Assembly (NCBI GenBank): GCA_913020445.1 | Contig: CAJWAR010000012.1 | Location: forward strand, 1-64,000 | Source of the DNA: an uncultured Rhodospirillaceae bacterium | GTDB lineage: Bacteria; Pseudomonadota; Alphaproteobacteria; Rhodospirillales; UBA2165 | Reading direction: 5' to 3' | DNA: 64,000 nucleotides | Part shown: piece by piece, positions 7,852 through 17,774 of the stretch | How positions within the stretch are numbered: position 1 is the stretch's first letter | Layout of the letters: every line of letters starts with the position of its first letter | The notes under the pieces: generated by a model | The model's database searches: none | What the model was told of the DNA's origin: nothing | What the model saw: only the letters and a program-made list of their open reading frames with translations | Made by a program: the position numbers and the translations under genes

Positions 7852-9072
7852 TTATGCGGTTTCCGAGCGCGGCAGCGCCAAGGCGATGAGCCACGACGCT
7901 ATTAAAAATCCCAGTGCGGCGACCAGGCAAAACAGCATGCCGCCAAGTTGATAGGCGAGGCCGGATATCAAAGTGCCGGCTAAGCGGCCACCAGCATTCG
8001 CCATATAGTAAAACCCGACATTGAGCGCTACTTTGTCCCGATCGGAAAAGGCGAGGATCAAATACGAGTGGATCGAGGAATTTATGGCAAAGACAAAACC
8101 GAAAATTATCAAGCCGATCAAAACGGTCAAGGCAGGCTGAAAATCTAGATAGATACTACCTGACATCAGGCCGGTGATGACGATCAGAACCAACAGCCAC
8201 AAGCGGGCTGCGCCGGCATTCGCATTATGGTTCACTATTTGGGGGGAAATCGATTGCACCAGACCATAACCGATGACCCAGGCCGCCATATAGCTGCCGA
8301 TTTGGGTATGGGACCAGTTAAGCTGGCTGGCTAAAAACAGCGGCAAGCCGACGACAAACCAAATATCCCGGGCGCCAAACAGAAAAAACCGGGCAGCTGA
8401 AAGAATATTGATTGCTGGTGTCTTTGAAAAAATACCGGAGAATTTCACTTTCTCTTTGGCCTTACCAAGATCGCCCGTCATCAAGGCCAGTACAATAATG
8501 AGCGCGAGCACCACAGCCCCGGCCATACTGTAAAGTGCTGCTGCATACCCCAGCCAGGCGAGCAACGCGCCGCCTAAGAAAAACCCAACGCCTTTAAGGG
8601 TGTTCTTGGAGCCGGTGAGAATGGCAACCCACTTAAATAACGATTCCTGGGCGTCGTTCCCATCTTCGGCAACGACCAGCTTTACCGCACTTTTAGCACT
8701 CATTTTGGTGAGGTCTTTAGCGATGCCGGACAACGCCTGCAGGGCCATAACAAAGGCGACCGCCTGCCACACCGTCCAGGTTGCATCGAAATTTGCCAAT
8801 GCCGATAACGCAATTACCTGCAGACCGAGACCAACATAGAGCGTGACTTTGAGCCCCAAGCGACTGCCGATCCAGCCGCCGATCAGATTAGTGACAACGC
8901 CCGCCAATTCGTAAAGCACAAACAACAGGGCGATTTGAAAGGCGTCATAGCCAAGGGCGTAAAAATGCAGCAGCACCAACATGCGGAGCGCGCCATCGGT
9001 GAGGGTAAACACCCAATAGGCACCGGTCACGAGGGCGAAGTTTTTGAGCGGATGTTCGAGTTCTGCGGTCAT
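7852..9072 (-). CDS. arsJ: MFS transporter, ArsJ-like organoarsenical exporter
   Basis: 406 residues and about twelve hydrophobic segments, a major facilitator transporter in the inner membrane. The N-terminal segment Y-W-V-F-T-L-T-D-G-A-L-R-M-L-V and then Y-E-L-A-G-V-V-T-N-L-I-G-G match what I remember of ArsJ. ArsJ exports 1-arseno-3-phosphoglycerate, made by a glyceraldehyde-3-phosphate dehydrogenase acting on arsenate, giving arsenate resistance. The usual partner gap gene is not next to it; pgk is 48 kb away. The gene interrupts the normal infC-rpmI-rplT order on the opposite strand. Family MFS is certain; ArsJ is recognition from memory. Confidence 0.8.
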   Translation of the reverse strand: MTAELEHPLKNFALVTGAYWVFTLTDGALRMLVLLHFYALGYDAFQIALLFVLYELAGVVTNLIGGWIGSRLGLKVTLYVGLGLQVIALSALANFDATWTVWQAVAFVMALQALSGIAKDLTKMSAKSAVKLVVAEDGNDAQESLFKWVAILTGSKNTLKGVGFFLGGALLAWLGYAAALYSMAGAVVLALIIVLALMTGDLGKAKEKVKFSGIFSKTPAINILSAARFFLFGARDIWFVVGLPLFLASQLNWSHTQIGSYMAAWVIGYGLVQSISPQIVNHNANAGAARLWLLVLIVITGLMSGSIYLDFQPALTVLIGLIIFGFVFAINSSIHSYLILAFSDRDKVALNVGFYYMANAGGRLAGTLISGLAYQLGGMLFCLVAALGFLIASWLIALALPRSETA

Positions 9073-9158
9073 TTAAATATCTGTTTAGCATGTGAAATCC
9101 CTCGAAGATATGAAACTTTCAGGACCCGCACGAATGCTTAAAAATTGGCCGGAAACAC

Positions 9159-9187
9159 TTGCATTACCTTCCTTAGATCGCTATAAC
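9159..9187 (+). promoter_or_regulatory. candidate promoter for rpmI-rplT
   Basis: TTGCAT (9159-9164), a 17-base spacer, then TATAAC (9182-9187). The transcript would carry a leader of about 105 bases with small hairpins (for example CGCT/AGCG and TGGAG/CTCCA) before rpmI. This would give rpmI-rplT its own start, as expected since opposite-strand genes separate it from infC. The leader could carry L20 autocontrol, but I see no proof. Confidence 0.5.
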
Positions 9188-9296
9188 CCGCGCTTCATCG
9201 AGCGGTCTGGTGGAGCATATAACTCCAGGCATACCTAGCCGCTTAATAAGATATCGCCTGATCAGTTTAAATCGGGGTTAAAAAAGGAAAAGAGAA

Positions 9297-9503
9297 ATGC
9301 CAAAATTGAAGACCAAGTCGAGCGCCAAGAAGCGTTTTCGCACCACTGCCACCGGCAAGGTCCGGGGCAATCCAGCTGGTAAACAACATTTTCTCCGCCG
9401 CCGTCCGCAAAAGATGAAGCGGAAAACGCGTGGCACCATGATCATGGCCGATGCCGATGCCAAAAAGATCAAATCGTTTATGCCATATAATCGGGGGAAA
9501 TAG
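9297..9503 (+). CDS. rpmI: 50S ribosomal protein L35
   Basis: 68 residues starting [14 protein letters not shown], then [12 protein letters not shown] near residues 20-31, the standard L35 sequence and length. It binds 23S rRNA in the large subunit. A purine-rich AAAAGGAAAAGAGAA precedes the ATG. rplT follows after two bases, so the pair is cotranscribed and probably translationally linked. Confidence 0.97.
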   Translation: MPKLKTKSSAKKRFRTTATGKVRGNPAGKQHFLRRRPQKMKRKTRGTMIMADADAKKIKSFMPYNRGK

Positions 9504-9505
9504 AG

Positions 9506-9871
9506 ATGTCTCGAGCTCAAGGTAAAGTCGCCAGCCGCACGCGGCGCAAAAAAGTCGTTGCCCAGGCCAAAGGTTATCGCGGCCGCAACAAGAACAATTT
9601 CCGGATTTCCAAGCAACGGATCGAAAAAGGGCTGCAATATGCCTATCGCGACCGCCGTGCCAAAAAACGAAGCTTCCGTGCCTTGTGGATTCAGCGTATC
9701 AACGCTGGCGCCCGTCTACATGGCTTGAATTATTCGCAGTTCATGAACGGCTTGAAACAAGCTGGTATCGAGCTGGATCGTAAGGTCCTGTCCGATATTG
9801 CCATTCATGAACCGGAATCGTTTAGAAGCTTAGTTGAACAGGCTCAGGCTGCCCTCGACAAAGCTGCTTAA
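9506..9871 (+). CDS. rplT: 50S ribosomal protein L20
   Basis: 121 residues with the L20 pattern: the extended basic N-terminus [15 protein letters not shown], then [11 protein letters not shown] near residues 49-59 and L-W-I-Q-R-I-N-A at about 61-68. L20 is an early assembly protein of the large subunit and in many bacteria represses its own operon by binding the mRNA leader. It follows rpmI after two bases and is closed by a strong terminator at 9898-9926. Confidence 0.97.
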   Translation: MSRAQGKVASRTRRKKVVAQAKGYRGRNKNNFRISKQRIEKGLQYAYRDRRAKKRSFRALWIQRINAGARLHGLNYSQFMNGLKQAGIELDRKVLSDIAIHEPESFRSLVEQAQAALDKAA

Positions 9872-9897
9872 AGATTTAATGAACGCAGATTGAAAAC

Positions 9898-9926
9898 GGG
9901 GGCGGCCCAAAAGGCGGCCCCCTTTT
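9898..9926 (+). terminator. intrinsic terminator after rplT
   Basis: GGGGGC (9898-9903) pairs with GCCCCC (9917-9922), with an inner GCC/GGC pair around one G/G mismatch and a CAAAA loop, then TTTT at 9923-9926. It separates rpmI-rplT from pheST. Confidence 0.82.
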
Positions 9927-9976
9927 GCTGCCAAATATACTATTATAAAAACTTATGTATTCAGGTTGGTTGACGG

Positions 9977-11053
9977 ATGGATAATTTAGACGCTTTAAAA
10001 TCAGAACTAGCTGCCTTGGTTGAAGCCGCTGCCGATGCGCAAGCGCTGGAGCAGGTCCGGGTGTCCGCCCTTGGTAAAAAAGGCCAGATTACCGCCCTGA
10101 TGAAAGGCTTAGGCGCGATGGAGCCGGATGAGCGTAAAGCCGCCGGTCAACAGCTTAATGTTCTCAAACAAGAAATCGCTGATCTGATTGATGCTCGTAA
10201 GTTTGAGCTTGAAAATGCCGGCTTGGATGCGCGTTTGGCGGAAGAGAAAATCGACATCACCTTACCGACGCGGCCCGAGAACCAAGGCACCATTCATCCG
10301 ATCAGCCAGACCATTGATGAGCTCATTTCTATTTTTGGTGAAATGGGTTTTGTCGTCGCTGAAGGACCCGATATTGAGGAAGACTGGTACAACTTTACCG
10401 CCCTCAATATTCCGATCGATCATCCGGCGCGCCAGGAACACGACACTTTTTATGTTAATGCGGAAAAAGAAGGCGAGCGCATGGTGCTCCGGACCCATAC
10501 TTCGCCGGTGCAAATTCGCACCATGCAGTCACAAGAACCGCCGATCCGAATTATTGTGCCCGGCCGGACCTATCGCTGTGACCATGACGCGACGCACTCG
10601 CCAATGTTCCATCAGATCGAAGGCTTGGTGATCGATGAAGCCACCCATATGGGCCATCTCAAAGGCTGCCTGATCGAAATGTGCCGCGCTTATTTTGGCG
10701 TCGACGAATTGCCGGTGCGCTTCCGCCCGTCTTATTTCCCGTTCACGGAACCGTCGGCCGAAGTTGATATCGGCTGCTCATTTGAAGGCGGCACTCTAAA
10801 AATTGGCAACTTCGACGATTGGCTGGAGATTTTGGGTTCCGGCATGGTCAATCCGGCCGTGCTTGAGAACTGCGGTATCGATTCGACCAAATATCAGGGC
10901 TTTGCCTTTGGTATGGGGATCGAGCGCATGGCAATGCTCAAATACGGCATTCCTGATCTGCGTACTTTCTATGATACGGATATGCGCTGGCTCAAACATT
11001 ATGGCTTCCAGCCCCTCGATGTCCCCTCGCTTGTCGGGAGGGCCGGGCTATGA
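9977..11053 (+). CDS. pheS: phenylalanyl-tRNA synthetase alpha subunit
   Basis: 358 residues of a class II synthetase subunit that works as an alpha2beta2 tetramer and charges tRNA-Phe. Residues 1-85 form the N-terminal coiled coil. P-G-R-T-Y-R-C-D near residue 195 is motif 2, and [13 protein letters not shown] near 310-322 is motif 3. [12 protein letters not shown] near 205-216 is the amino-acid site segment. Its last four bases (ATGA) overlap the start of pheT, so the subunits are coupled in translation. I see no phenylalanine leader peptide upstream, unlike the case of thrS. Confidence 0.97.
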   Translation: MDNLDALKSELAALVEAAADAQALEQVRVSALGKKGQITALMKGLGAMEPDERKAAGQQLNVLKQEIADLIDARKFELENAGLDARLAEEKIDITLPTRPENQGTIHPISQTIDELISIFGEMGFVVAEGPDIEEDWYNFTALNIPIDHPARQEHDTFYVNAEKEGERMVLRTHTSPVQIRTMQSQEPPIRIIVPGRTYRCDHDATHSPMFHQIEGLVIDEATHMGHLKGCLIEMCRAYFGVDELPVRFRPSYFPFTEPSAEVDIGCSFEGGTLKIGNFDDWLEILGSGMVNPAVLENCGIDSTKYQGFAFGMGIERMAMLKYGIPDLRTFYDTDMRWLKHYGFQPLDVPSLVGRAGL

Positions 11054-13455
11054 AGTTTACCCTAAACTGGCTCAAAGAATATCTCGATACCGATAAAGAC
11101 CTCGACGAGATTCTGCATTGGCTCACCATGGTCGGACTTGAAGTCGAAAGCGTAGAGGACCGGGCTAAACTTTTAAAAGAGTTCGTCGTTGGTCATGTAC
11201 TGGAAGCCAAACAGCATCCGGATGCCGACCGCCTGCAAGTGCTGCAGGTTGACAACGGCACGGAAACTCTTGAAGTCGTTTGCGGCGCACCCAATGCCCG
11301 CACCGGCCTCAAAGGTGTCTTTGCCGGTAATGGCTCCTATATCCCCGGCATTGATGTCACCCTGAAGACCACCAAAATTCGCGGCGTCACGTCCAACGGT
11401 ATGATGCTGTCGGAGCGTGAAATCGGTCTCTCCGATGATCATGAAGGCATTATTGAAGTTTCGGAAGACGCAGAAGTTGGCTCCACTGCCGCTGCCGCCT
11501 TAGGGATGACCGATCCGGTGATTGATATTGCAATTACACCCAACCGGGGTGACTGTCTCGGTATTTTTGGTATTGCCCGTGATCTTGCTGCTGCCGGTGT
11601 TGGCACCCTGAAACTATTGGACGTCCCGACAGTAAAAGGCAGCTTCAAGAGCCCAGTCACTGTCAGTCTCGATTTCGATGATGGCCACAAAGACGCCTGC
11701 CCGATGTTTGTCGGCCGTTATATCAAAGGCGTCAATAACGGCGAGAGCCCTGGGTGGCTCAAAGACAAATTGCTGGCGATTGGCTTGCGCCCCATTTCAG
11801 CGCTGGTTGATATCACCAACTACATGACAATTGCTCATTGCCGCCCCCTCCACGTTTTCGATGCCGACAAAATTAAAGGCAACATCAAGGTGCGGATGGC
11901 CAAAGAAGGCGAAAAAATGCTCGCTCTCGACGGCAAGGAATACGAGCTTGATGGCGAGATGACGGTGATCGCCGATGATCAGGATGCCGAAGCCCTCGCC
12001 GGTGTTATGGGTGGAGAACGCACCGGCGTTTCTGATGCGACCGTCAATGTCATGCTGGAAGCCGCCTATTTTAATCCGGTTCGCACTGCCATGACGGGCC
12101 GTAAACTGAATCTGCAATCGGATGCCCGTTTCCGCTTTGAGCGCGGCGTTGATCCGGCCTTCCTGATCGATGGCACCGAGATGGCGACGCAATTGATCCT
12201 CGATCTTTGTGGCGGCGAAGCCAGCGAGATTATCACGGCTGGCAGCGAGCCCGACTGGCGGCGTAATTATTTCCTGCGTGATACCCGCGTCAAACAATTG
12301 GGCGGCGTCGACGTTGCCCCGGATCGTACCCAGGAGATATTGGAAACTCTTGGCTTTGAAGTTACCAAGGCCGACGGCGGCTGGGATACCATTGCACCGT
12401 CTTGGCGTTATGACGTGGTCGGCGAGGCTGACCTGGTTGAAGAAGTGTTGCGCATCAACGGTTTTGACGACATTCCAATTGTCCCGATGGAGCGCGAATC
12501 CGCCCTGCCTCATGGCGCCATAAACCTGACCCAAGATCGGCGCTCGCGCGTGCGGCGCACTTTGGCGACACGCGGCATGACCGAAGCCGTGACGTTTTCT
12601 TTCGTCGACTCAGATCAAGCTAATCTATTTGGCGGTGCGCCGGAAAGTATCCATCTGGTCAATCCGATCAGCACCGATCTTGCCATTATGCGGCCGTCGA
12701 TCCTGCCGAATTTGATTTCGGCCGCCGGACGCAACGCTGATCGCGGCATTAGTGATGTGGCACTTTTTGAAATTGGTCCGCAATTCGCCGGTGAAAAACC
12801 GGATGATGAGACCATTGTCGCGGCCGGCTTGAGGGTTGGCAGTTCAACGCCCCGGAATTGGGCCGGAGGTGCGCGCGATGTTGATGTCTTTGATGTCAAA
12901 GCCGATGTCTTGGCGGCGCTCGAACAAATTGGCGGCCCGGCTGCCAATGCGCAAGTTCAGCAAGGTGGGCCCGTTTGGTATCACCCGGGCCGCTCCGGCA
13001 CGATTCAATTGGGGCCGAAATCCCAGCTGGCGCATTTTGGTGAAATTCACCCCGCCATTTTGAAAGCCATGGATGTCGAAGGACCGATGGTCGGCTTCGA
13101 GATTTATCTCGACAACGCGCCGCTGCCCAAAGCCGGCAAAGGTATCGCACGGGCGAAATTGGACTTGCATGCGTTCCAGGTCGTTGCGAGGGACTTTGCT
13201 TTTATTGTTGAAGATACAGTCAGCGCCGAAGACCTCGTGCGCGCGGCTTCATCAGCCGATAAAAAACTCATCTCCGAGGTAACCGTTTTTGACGTCTTCA
13301 CCGGCGGCAACCTCGAAGCACACCAGATGTCGGTCGGCATAACGGTGACGCTGCAGCCAACAGAACAGACCCTGACCGATGCCGAGATTGAAGCGGTGTC
13401 AGACAAGATTGTTGCAAACGTTGCCAAACATACGGGGGGGATTTTGAGAGGATGA
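11050..13455 (+). CDS. pheT: phenylalanyl-tRNA synthetase beta subunit
   Basis: 801 residues, the normal bacterial length. The N-terminal tRNA-binding (OB-fold) domain lies at about 40-150 ([18 protein letters not shown]). B3/B4 editing domain follows near 210-390, B5 near 405-475, and the ferredoxin-like anticodon-binding domain closes the protein at about 708-801. It pairs with PheS and proofreads Tyr mischarging. It starts by overlap with pheS. The next gene starts 8 bases after the stop, so read-through is likely. Confidence 0.96.
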   Translation: MKFTLNWLKEYLDTDKDLDEILHWLTMVGLEVESVEDRAKLLKEFVVGHVLEAKQHPDADRLQVLQVDNGTETLEVVCGAPNARTGLKGVFAGNGSYIPGIDVTLKTTKIRGVTSNGMMLSEREIGLSDDHEGIIEVSEDAEVGSTAAAALGMTDPVIDIAITPNRGDCLGIFGIARDLAAAGVGTLKLLDVPTVKGSFKSPVTVSLDFDDGHKDACPMFVGRYIKGVNNGESPGWLKDKLLAIGLRPISALVDITNYMTIAHCRPLHVFDADKIKGNIKVRMAKEGEKMLALDGKEYELDGEMTVIADDQDAEALAGVMGGERTGVSDATVNVMLEAAYFNPVRTAMTGRKLNLQSDARFRFERGVDPAFLIDGTEMATQLILDLCGGEASEIITAGSEPDWRRNYFLRDTRVKQLGGVDVAPDRTQEILETLGFEVTKADGGWDTIAPSWRYDVVGEADLVEEVLRINGFDDIPIVPMERESALPHGAINLTQDRRSRVRRTLATRGMTEAVTFSFVDSDQANLFGGAPESIHLVNPISTDLAIMRPSILPNLISAAGRNADRGISDVALFEIGPQFAGEKPDDETIVAAGLRVGSSTPRNWAGGARDVDVFDVKADVLAALEQIGGPAANAQVQQGGPVWYHPGRSGTIQLGPKSQLAHFGEIHPAILKAMDVEGPMVGFEIYLDNAPLPKAGKGIARAKLDLHAFQVVARDFAFIVEDTVSAEDLVRAASSADKKLISEVTVFDVFTGGNLEAHQMSVGITVTLQPTEQTLTDAEIEAVSDKIVANVAKHTGGILRG

Positions 13456-13462
13456 TCTTAAA

Positions 13463-14503
13463 ATGCCTGATATCAAGAAATTTGCCCATCTCGTCGGGAG
13501 TATTCCGCTAAATTCCTCGGAAGAAGTTTTCTGCTCAGTCTGCGACTCCATAGGCAGCCATATCAAACGCCTGCCTGATGGTGAAACCGGGGAACGCACC
13601 AAATGGATTTTTTATCAACGCCAGATGCTGACCGCCCATCCGGCGATGGAGCCGGACGAAAGTATCCCGAAGTTTGAGTTTAAACAGTGGGACGGCAAAG
13701 TCATCCGTGAGGTGCAGTTGTTAAAGCTTAAAAATGATGTTGATCTTGATACGCTGATTTTTCCTATCGGCTATTCGGAACACGCCATCGAGTCCTTCAA
13801 AGATTTTACCCGCTTGCAATCCGAAGGTAAAATTCCGGCAGATGTTAAATTTCAAGTCAGCCTGCCGACACCTTTTGCCACCGGGTATAACTATGTCAGC
13901 CCCAATGGCCGCGATCAATTCCTTGAAATCTATGAAAAATCCTTCGGTATTGATGTCGCTAAAATCATGGCGGCCATTCCACATGACAAATTGGCGGTAC
14001 AATGGGATGTCTGTCAGGAAGTGCTGATCTTTGAGAATTATTACCCCGACCGGTCAGAAAATTATAAGCAGGAAGTTTATGATCAGCTTGCCCGGATCGG
14101 CGATTTTATACCCGCCGATGTCGAGCTTGGTTATCATATTTGTTACGGCAGTCCCGGCGATGATCATGTCGTTAAACCGCGGGATTTTGCCATCTCGGTT
14201 GAAATATCCAACGGTATCATTGAAAACGTCAACCGCTCGGTCGAATTTATTCACATGCCGGGAACTTATGGTGAGCCGGAAGATGCCTTTTATGCACCGC
14301 TCAGTAATTTGAACTTGCCGGAAGATTGCGAGCTTTATCTGGGTCTACTGTTCTATAATGATCAGGCAGGCGATGCGGCGCGCATTTCGGCAGCCCGTAA
14401 AGTCGTACCGGAATTCGGCATTTCAACCGTCTGCGGCTGGGGCCGCGCCGATCCTGATCGCGTGCCGAGCCTGCTGGAAAGTCATAAAGTAACGTTTGGG
14501 TAG
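13463..14503 (+). CDS. MetE/UROD-like TIM-barrel protein, function unknown
   Basis: 346 residues. F-A-H-L-V-G-S-I-P near residues 6-14, H-I-C-Y-G near 228-232 and V-C-G-W-G-R-A-D-P near 323-331 fit the pattern of cobalamin-independent methionine synthase C-domains and uroporphyrinogen decarboxylase relatives, in which Cys and His bind zinc. It is much shorter than MetE and lacks the N-terminal half. Such stand-alone proteins occur widely, often called hypothetical. The substrate cannot be named. The ATG is 8 bases after pheT, so it probably shares the pheST transcript. A G/C-rich hairpin about 30 bases after the stop may end that transcript. Confidence 0.65.
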   Translation: MPDIKKFAHLVGSIPLNSSEEVFCSVCDSIGSHIKRLPDGETGERTKWIFYQRQMLTAHPAMEPDESIPKFEFKQWDGKVIREVQLLKLKNDVDLDTLIFPIGYSEHAIESFKDFTRLQSEGKIPADVKFQVSLPTPFATGYNYVSPNGRDQFLEIYEKSFGIDVAKIMAAIPHDKLAVQWDVCQEVLIFENYYPDRSENYKQEVYDQLARIGDFIPADVELGYHICYGSPGDDHVVKPRDFAISVEISNGIIENVNRSVEFIHMPGTYGEPEDAFYAPLSNLNLPEDCELYLGLLFYNDQAGDAARISAARKVVPEFGISTVCGWGRADPDRVPSLLESHKVTFG

Positions 14504-14512
14504 TTAGCTAAA

Positions 14513-14665
14513 TCCCCCCCCCACCCTAACCCTCCCCCGCAAGGAGGGAGGGATAATATTAGTCATCAACGTTCCAATTATACTCGATTTCATAACGCCC
14601 GCGACTGCGGGTCGCCGCTTATGCGGCGTAGCCAAGCTTACGGAGTAAGCGCCCGGCGATTGAGG
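14513..14665. repeat. intergenic palindromic repeat-like block
   Basis: Gene-free stretch between convergent genes. It starts with C-runs and a CCTCC/GGAGG hairpin (about 14531-14553). Further on are two back-to-back perfect hairpins: GCCGC-TTAT-GCGGC (about 14612-14625) and GCTTAC-GGA-GTAAGC (about 14636-14650). Such blocks resemble dispersed intergenic repeats. No second copy was found in this window, so repeat status rests on the structure only. Confidence 0.35.
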
Positions 14666-14670
14666 GGAAT

Positions 14671-15351
14671 TTATGTGTTAAAATTATCCTGCACCGGCAG
14701 ATGCCCGATTTTCACCCAGATCAGGCAGCCTTCAGTGCTGAACGGCGTGTGTTCGCTATAGGGCGGATTGCGGAGCCAGGTGCCTTTGGGGTATTGCCCT
14801 TGCTCGTCCTCGAAAGTGCCTTCCAGCACAAAGACTTCCTCGCCGCCGGGATGTACATGATGTTGAAACTGCGTGCCCGGCTGCCAACGCACCAACGCGA
14901 CCAGTTCGGGTGAACGTTCATATAAAGACAATACCGTTAAGCCCTCAACTTGACCCGGTAGCCAATCAGCAAATGTCGTATCGACCCTGACCGTATTATC
15001 ATCCTCTGGTTCCATCTGCCAGAGTTTGACAAAGATCGTACAGCCATCGGCGCTGAACGGCTTGTGTTGGGAGCCGGGTGGATTGCGGACGTAAGATCCT
15101 GGTTTATAGTCGCCATGTTCATCGGAGAACACCCCTTCCAAGACAACAAACTCCTCACCGCCGCCATGGGTGTGGGGTGAGAAATAGCTGCCTGGCGCAT
15201 AGCGAACCACGGAGGTTGCCCGGCCCGATTCCGGTTTTTCCCGCTCGAGCATCCGCCGCTCAACGCCCTCCATCCGCGTTGGAATCCAATCGAGTTTTTC
15301 GCTTTCGATCACCATCCGCTTGGAGAAATCCATATTAAAGTTTTCGACCAT
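14671..15351 (-). CDS. bicupin protein (ChrR-like cupin domains)
   Basis: 226 residues made of two similar cupin barrels. The metal sites are H-T-H-G-G-G-E-E-F-V-V-L-E-G near residues 59-72 and H-V-H-P-G-G-E-E-V-F-V-L-E-G near 164-177; each has the HxH and Glu ligands. Each barrel ends in N-P-P-x-S-x-H with a final His. The domains resemble the C-terminal cupin of ChrR, the zinc anti-sigma factor that responds to singlet oxygen, but the N-terminal zinc-binding anti-sigma domain is absent. It may be a metal-dependent sensor or enzyme; no substrate is evident. Confidence 0.75.
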   Translation of the reverse strand: MVENFNMDFSKRMVIESEKLDWIPTRMEGVERRMLEREKPESGRATSVVRYAPGSYFSPHTHGGGEEFVVLEGVFSDEHGDYKPGSYVRNPPGSQHKPFSADGCTIFVKLWQMEPEDDNTVRVDTTFADWLPGQVEGLTVLSLYERSPELVALVRWQPGTQFQHHVHPGGEEVFVLEGTFEDEQGQYPKGTWLRNPPYSEHTPFSTEGCLIWVKIGHLPVQDNFNT

Positions 15352-15459
15352 AGGCGTGCTGTAGCAGATTTTTTTATCTCGGGCGAAACAAATAGTGATC
15401 TATAACGCCAAATTGAATGGCTTTATGCTTTGAAACCTATGACAAAGGTAGGAATGCAT

Positions 15460-16668
15460 ATGACACCAAAATTTTGGGCTCTAACGCTGCTCACCATTTG
15501 CGAGATTTCAGCGATGTCCTTGTGGTTTTCGGCGACCGCCTTGATCCCAACATTTCGCACTGAGTTTAATATATCGAGCGATCAGGCATCCCTATTAACC
15601 AGCAGCGTACAAGCGGGTTTCGTTGTTGGTACACTATTAAGCGCAATGCTGATGCTGGCCGACCGCTTTGATCCGCGGCGCGTATTCCTGGCATCGACCT
15701 TAATCGCCACCATTGCCAATGCTTCGATCCTGCTGTCGGATCCAACGACCGTAACAACGATTGCACTGCGATTTGTCACTGGTGTCTGCATGGCCGGTAT
15801 CTATCCGGTCGGCATGAAGATCGCCACCACCTGGGCCAAAGGCGATATCGGCTTTCTGGTAGGTTTGCTGGTGGGTGGGCTTACTTTGGGTTCAGCCGCC
15901 CCATATCTCTTTAGCTCGTTTCTCATCCTCGATTGGCAGCTGACCATCGCCGGTGCTTCAATGGCGTCGCTCGTTTCGGCATTGTTGATATTATTTGTCG
16001 GCCTCGGACCCAATCATATCATTGCCCGCGAGTTTCACTGGGGGGCAGCGCTAACGGCCTGGAAAATTAAATCTCTGCGTCTCGCCAATTTTGGCTATCT
16101 CGGCCATATGTGGGAACTTTACGCCATGCTGGCCTGGCTCGGTGTGTTCCTCGATGCAAGTTTCAAGATCACTCTTCAAGCCGATGACGCCGCCTTCTGG
16201 GCCAAGGTCACCACTTTTAGCGCCATTGGCATCGGCGGTGCGATTGGCTGCATTGGCGGCGGTCTCTTGGCCGATCGGATCGGCCGCACCACACTGACCA
16301 TGGGGGCGATGATCATCAGCGGTACCTGTGCTATCACAATTGGCTTTCTTTTCACCAGCCCGCCGATGATCATCTTCATTGTCTGTTTCATCTGGGGCAT
16401 CACGATTATCGCTGACTCGCCACAATTTTCAGCCTCAATTGCCGAACTGTCGCCACCCGATATGATCGGCACTATGCTGACCATCCAAACCTGTGCCGGC
16501 TTTCTGCTGACTTTGATCACCATTCACATGATGCCGCATCTGATCGACGCGGTGAGCTGGACCTATGCCTTTGCAGTCCTAGCTATTGGCCCGATTTTGG
16601 GAACTATCGCCATGGGACGGTTGCGCGCCCATCCGGAAGCACTCAAGTTGGCGGGAGGTAATCGCTAA
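15460..16668 (+). CDS. MFS transporter
   Basis: About 402 residues and twelve hydrophobic helices, an inner-membrane major facilitator. The loop between helices 2 and 3 carries L-A-D-R-F-D-P-R-R-V, and the repeat in the second half is L-L-A-D-R-I-G-R-T, the family signature (G/A)-x-L-x-D-R. Substrate unknown. Starts at TTG 15430 and ATGs 15439 and 15454 are possible; I choose ATG 15460 because AGGTAGGA lies about 6 bases upstream and the hydrophobic helix begins straight after. Its stop overlaps that of the convergent amidohydrolase by four bases. Confidence 0.83.
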   Translation: MTPKFWALTLLTICEISAMSLWFSATALIPTFRTEFNISSDQASLLTSSVQAGFVVGTLLSAMLMLADRFDPRRVFLASTLIATIANASILLSDPTTVTTIALRFVTGVCMAGIYPVGMKIATTWAKGDIGFLVGLLVGGLTLGSAAPYLFSSFLILDWQLTIAGASMASLVSALLILFVGLGPNHIIAREFHWGAALTAWKIKSLRLANFGYLGHMWELYAMLAWLGVFLDASFKITLQADDAAFWAKVTTFSAIGIGGAIGCIGGGLLADRIGRTTLTMGAMIISGTCAITIGFLFTSPPMIIFIVCFIWGITIIADSPQFSASIAELSPPDMIGTMLTIQTCAGFLLTLITIHMMPHLIDAVSWTYAFAVLAIGPILGTIAMGRLRAHPEALKLAGGNR

Positions 16669-17774
16669 GCCTTAACCGGCACCTCGATCCCCAATAAGTG
16701 CGCGGCGTTTTTGCCCATCACCAGCGCTTTATCGTCCTCGCTGAGACCTTGCACCGAATCGACATGGCCGACCGGGTCCGGTTCCGCCATATCATAAGGA
16801 TAGTCAGTGCCCATGACGATGTGATCGGGGCCCCAGGTTTCGATCAGATAGCGCAATTGATGCTCGGTAAAGACGACGCTGTCGAAATAAAGTTTCTTGA
16901 TGTATTCCGAGGGCGGCTTGGTGATCACCTGGCGGCAATCGTCGCGCAGATGATAGGGGTGATCGAAGCGCCCGGTATAGGCGGGAATATAGCCGCCGCC
17001 ATGGGCGATGCAGATTTTGAGACCCGGATAACGCTCGAGATAGCCATCAAATACCAGATGACCGACGGCCAGAGCTGATTCGACCGGATGGCCGATAGTG
17101 TTGCGGAAATAGTGATCATCCATGCGCTCGATATAGCTGGTGCCGATCGGATGGATGAAAATCATCACATCTTTTTCTTCGCAAGCTGCAAAAAACTTCT
17201 CTAACCCGGCGCGGGTTAGATCCTGGCCGTTGACGTTGGTCGATATCTCGACACCTTTAAAACCAAGCTCGTCGATACAACGATCAAGTTCCATCACTGC
17301 CATCTCCGGGTTTTGCAAGGGTACGGTACCGAGCCCGACGAAGCGGTCCGGATGTCCGGCCACCACTTCGGCAATGCGGTCATTGACCATGCGCGCGGTC
17401 TCGCGGGTGAATTCGGCATCAAAGAAGTAATTGTAGTGGAACGGTGAGGTTGAGATCGCCTGCACATCAATACCCTGGGCATCCATATCCTTCAGCCGCA
17501 CTTCCGGATCGGTCAGTTTCGGCAGAATGGTCTGATGTTGCTCGGCGTTAATCTTAGAGGTGATCGGATTGCTATCGACCATTGTGCGGCCGGTGAATTC
17601 GGGTGCCTGTTGCCGCACCAACTCATCCGCTTCCGGCACGTGGATATGACAGTGGATATCGACGGTGAAATGTTTGTTGTTTCTTGAGACAGCCACAGAA
17701 TTTCCATGGGCGTGGCCCGAACCTTCGGCTGCCGGGGCGTGATGCGCGCATTTAAAGAACATAAGCTGATCCAT
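16665..17774 (-). CDS. amidohydrolase family 2 (ACMSD-like decarboxylase/hydrolase)
   Basis: 369 residues from ATG 17774; a GTG at 17825 gives 386. The metal-binding start of the barrel is V-D-I-H-C-H-I-H-V-P near residues 36-45. Further ligands are in F-I-H-P-I-G (about 218-223), A-H-G-G-G (about 273-277) and the catalytic Asp in M-G-T-D-Y-P-Y-D (about 329-336). This is the amidohydrolase_2 family of ACMSD and related nonoxidative decarboxylases of aromatic acids. About 35 residues rich in His and Ala precede the barrel, which is unusual. It converges on the MFS gene. The substrate is unknown. Confidence 0.83.
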   Translation of the reverse strand: MDQLMFFKCAHHAPAAEGSGHAHGNSVAVSRNNKHFTVDIHCHIHVPEADELVRQQAPEFTGRTMVDSNPITSKINAEQHQTILPKLTDPEVRLKDMDAQGIDVQAISTSPFHYNYFFDAEFTRETARMVNDRIAEVVAGHPDRFVGLGTVPLQNPEMAVMELDRCIDELGFKGVEISTNVNGQDLTRAGLEKFFAACEEKDVMIFIHPIGTSYIERMDDHYFRNTIGHPVESALAVGHLVFDGYLERYPGLKICIAHGGGYIPAYTGRFDHPYHLRDDCRQVITKPPSEYIKKLYFDSVVFTEHQLRYLIETWGPDHIVMGTDYPYDMAEPDPVGHVDSVQGLSEDDKALVMGKNAAHLLGIEVPVKA

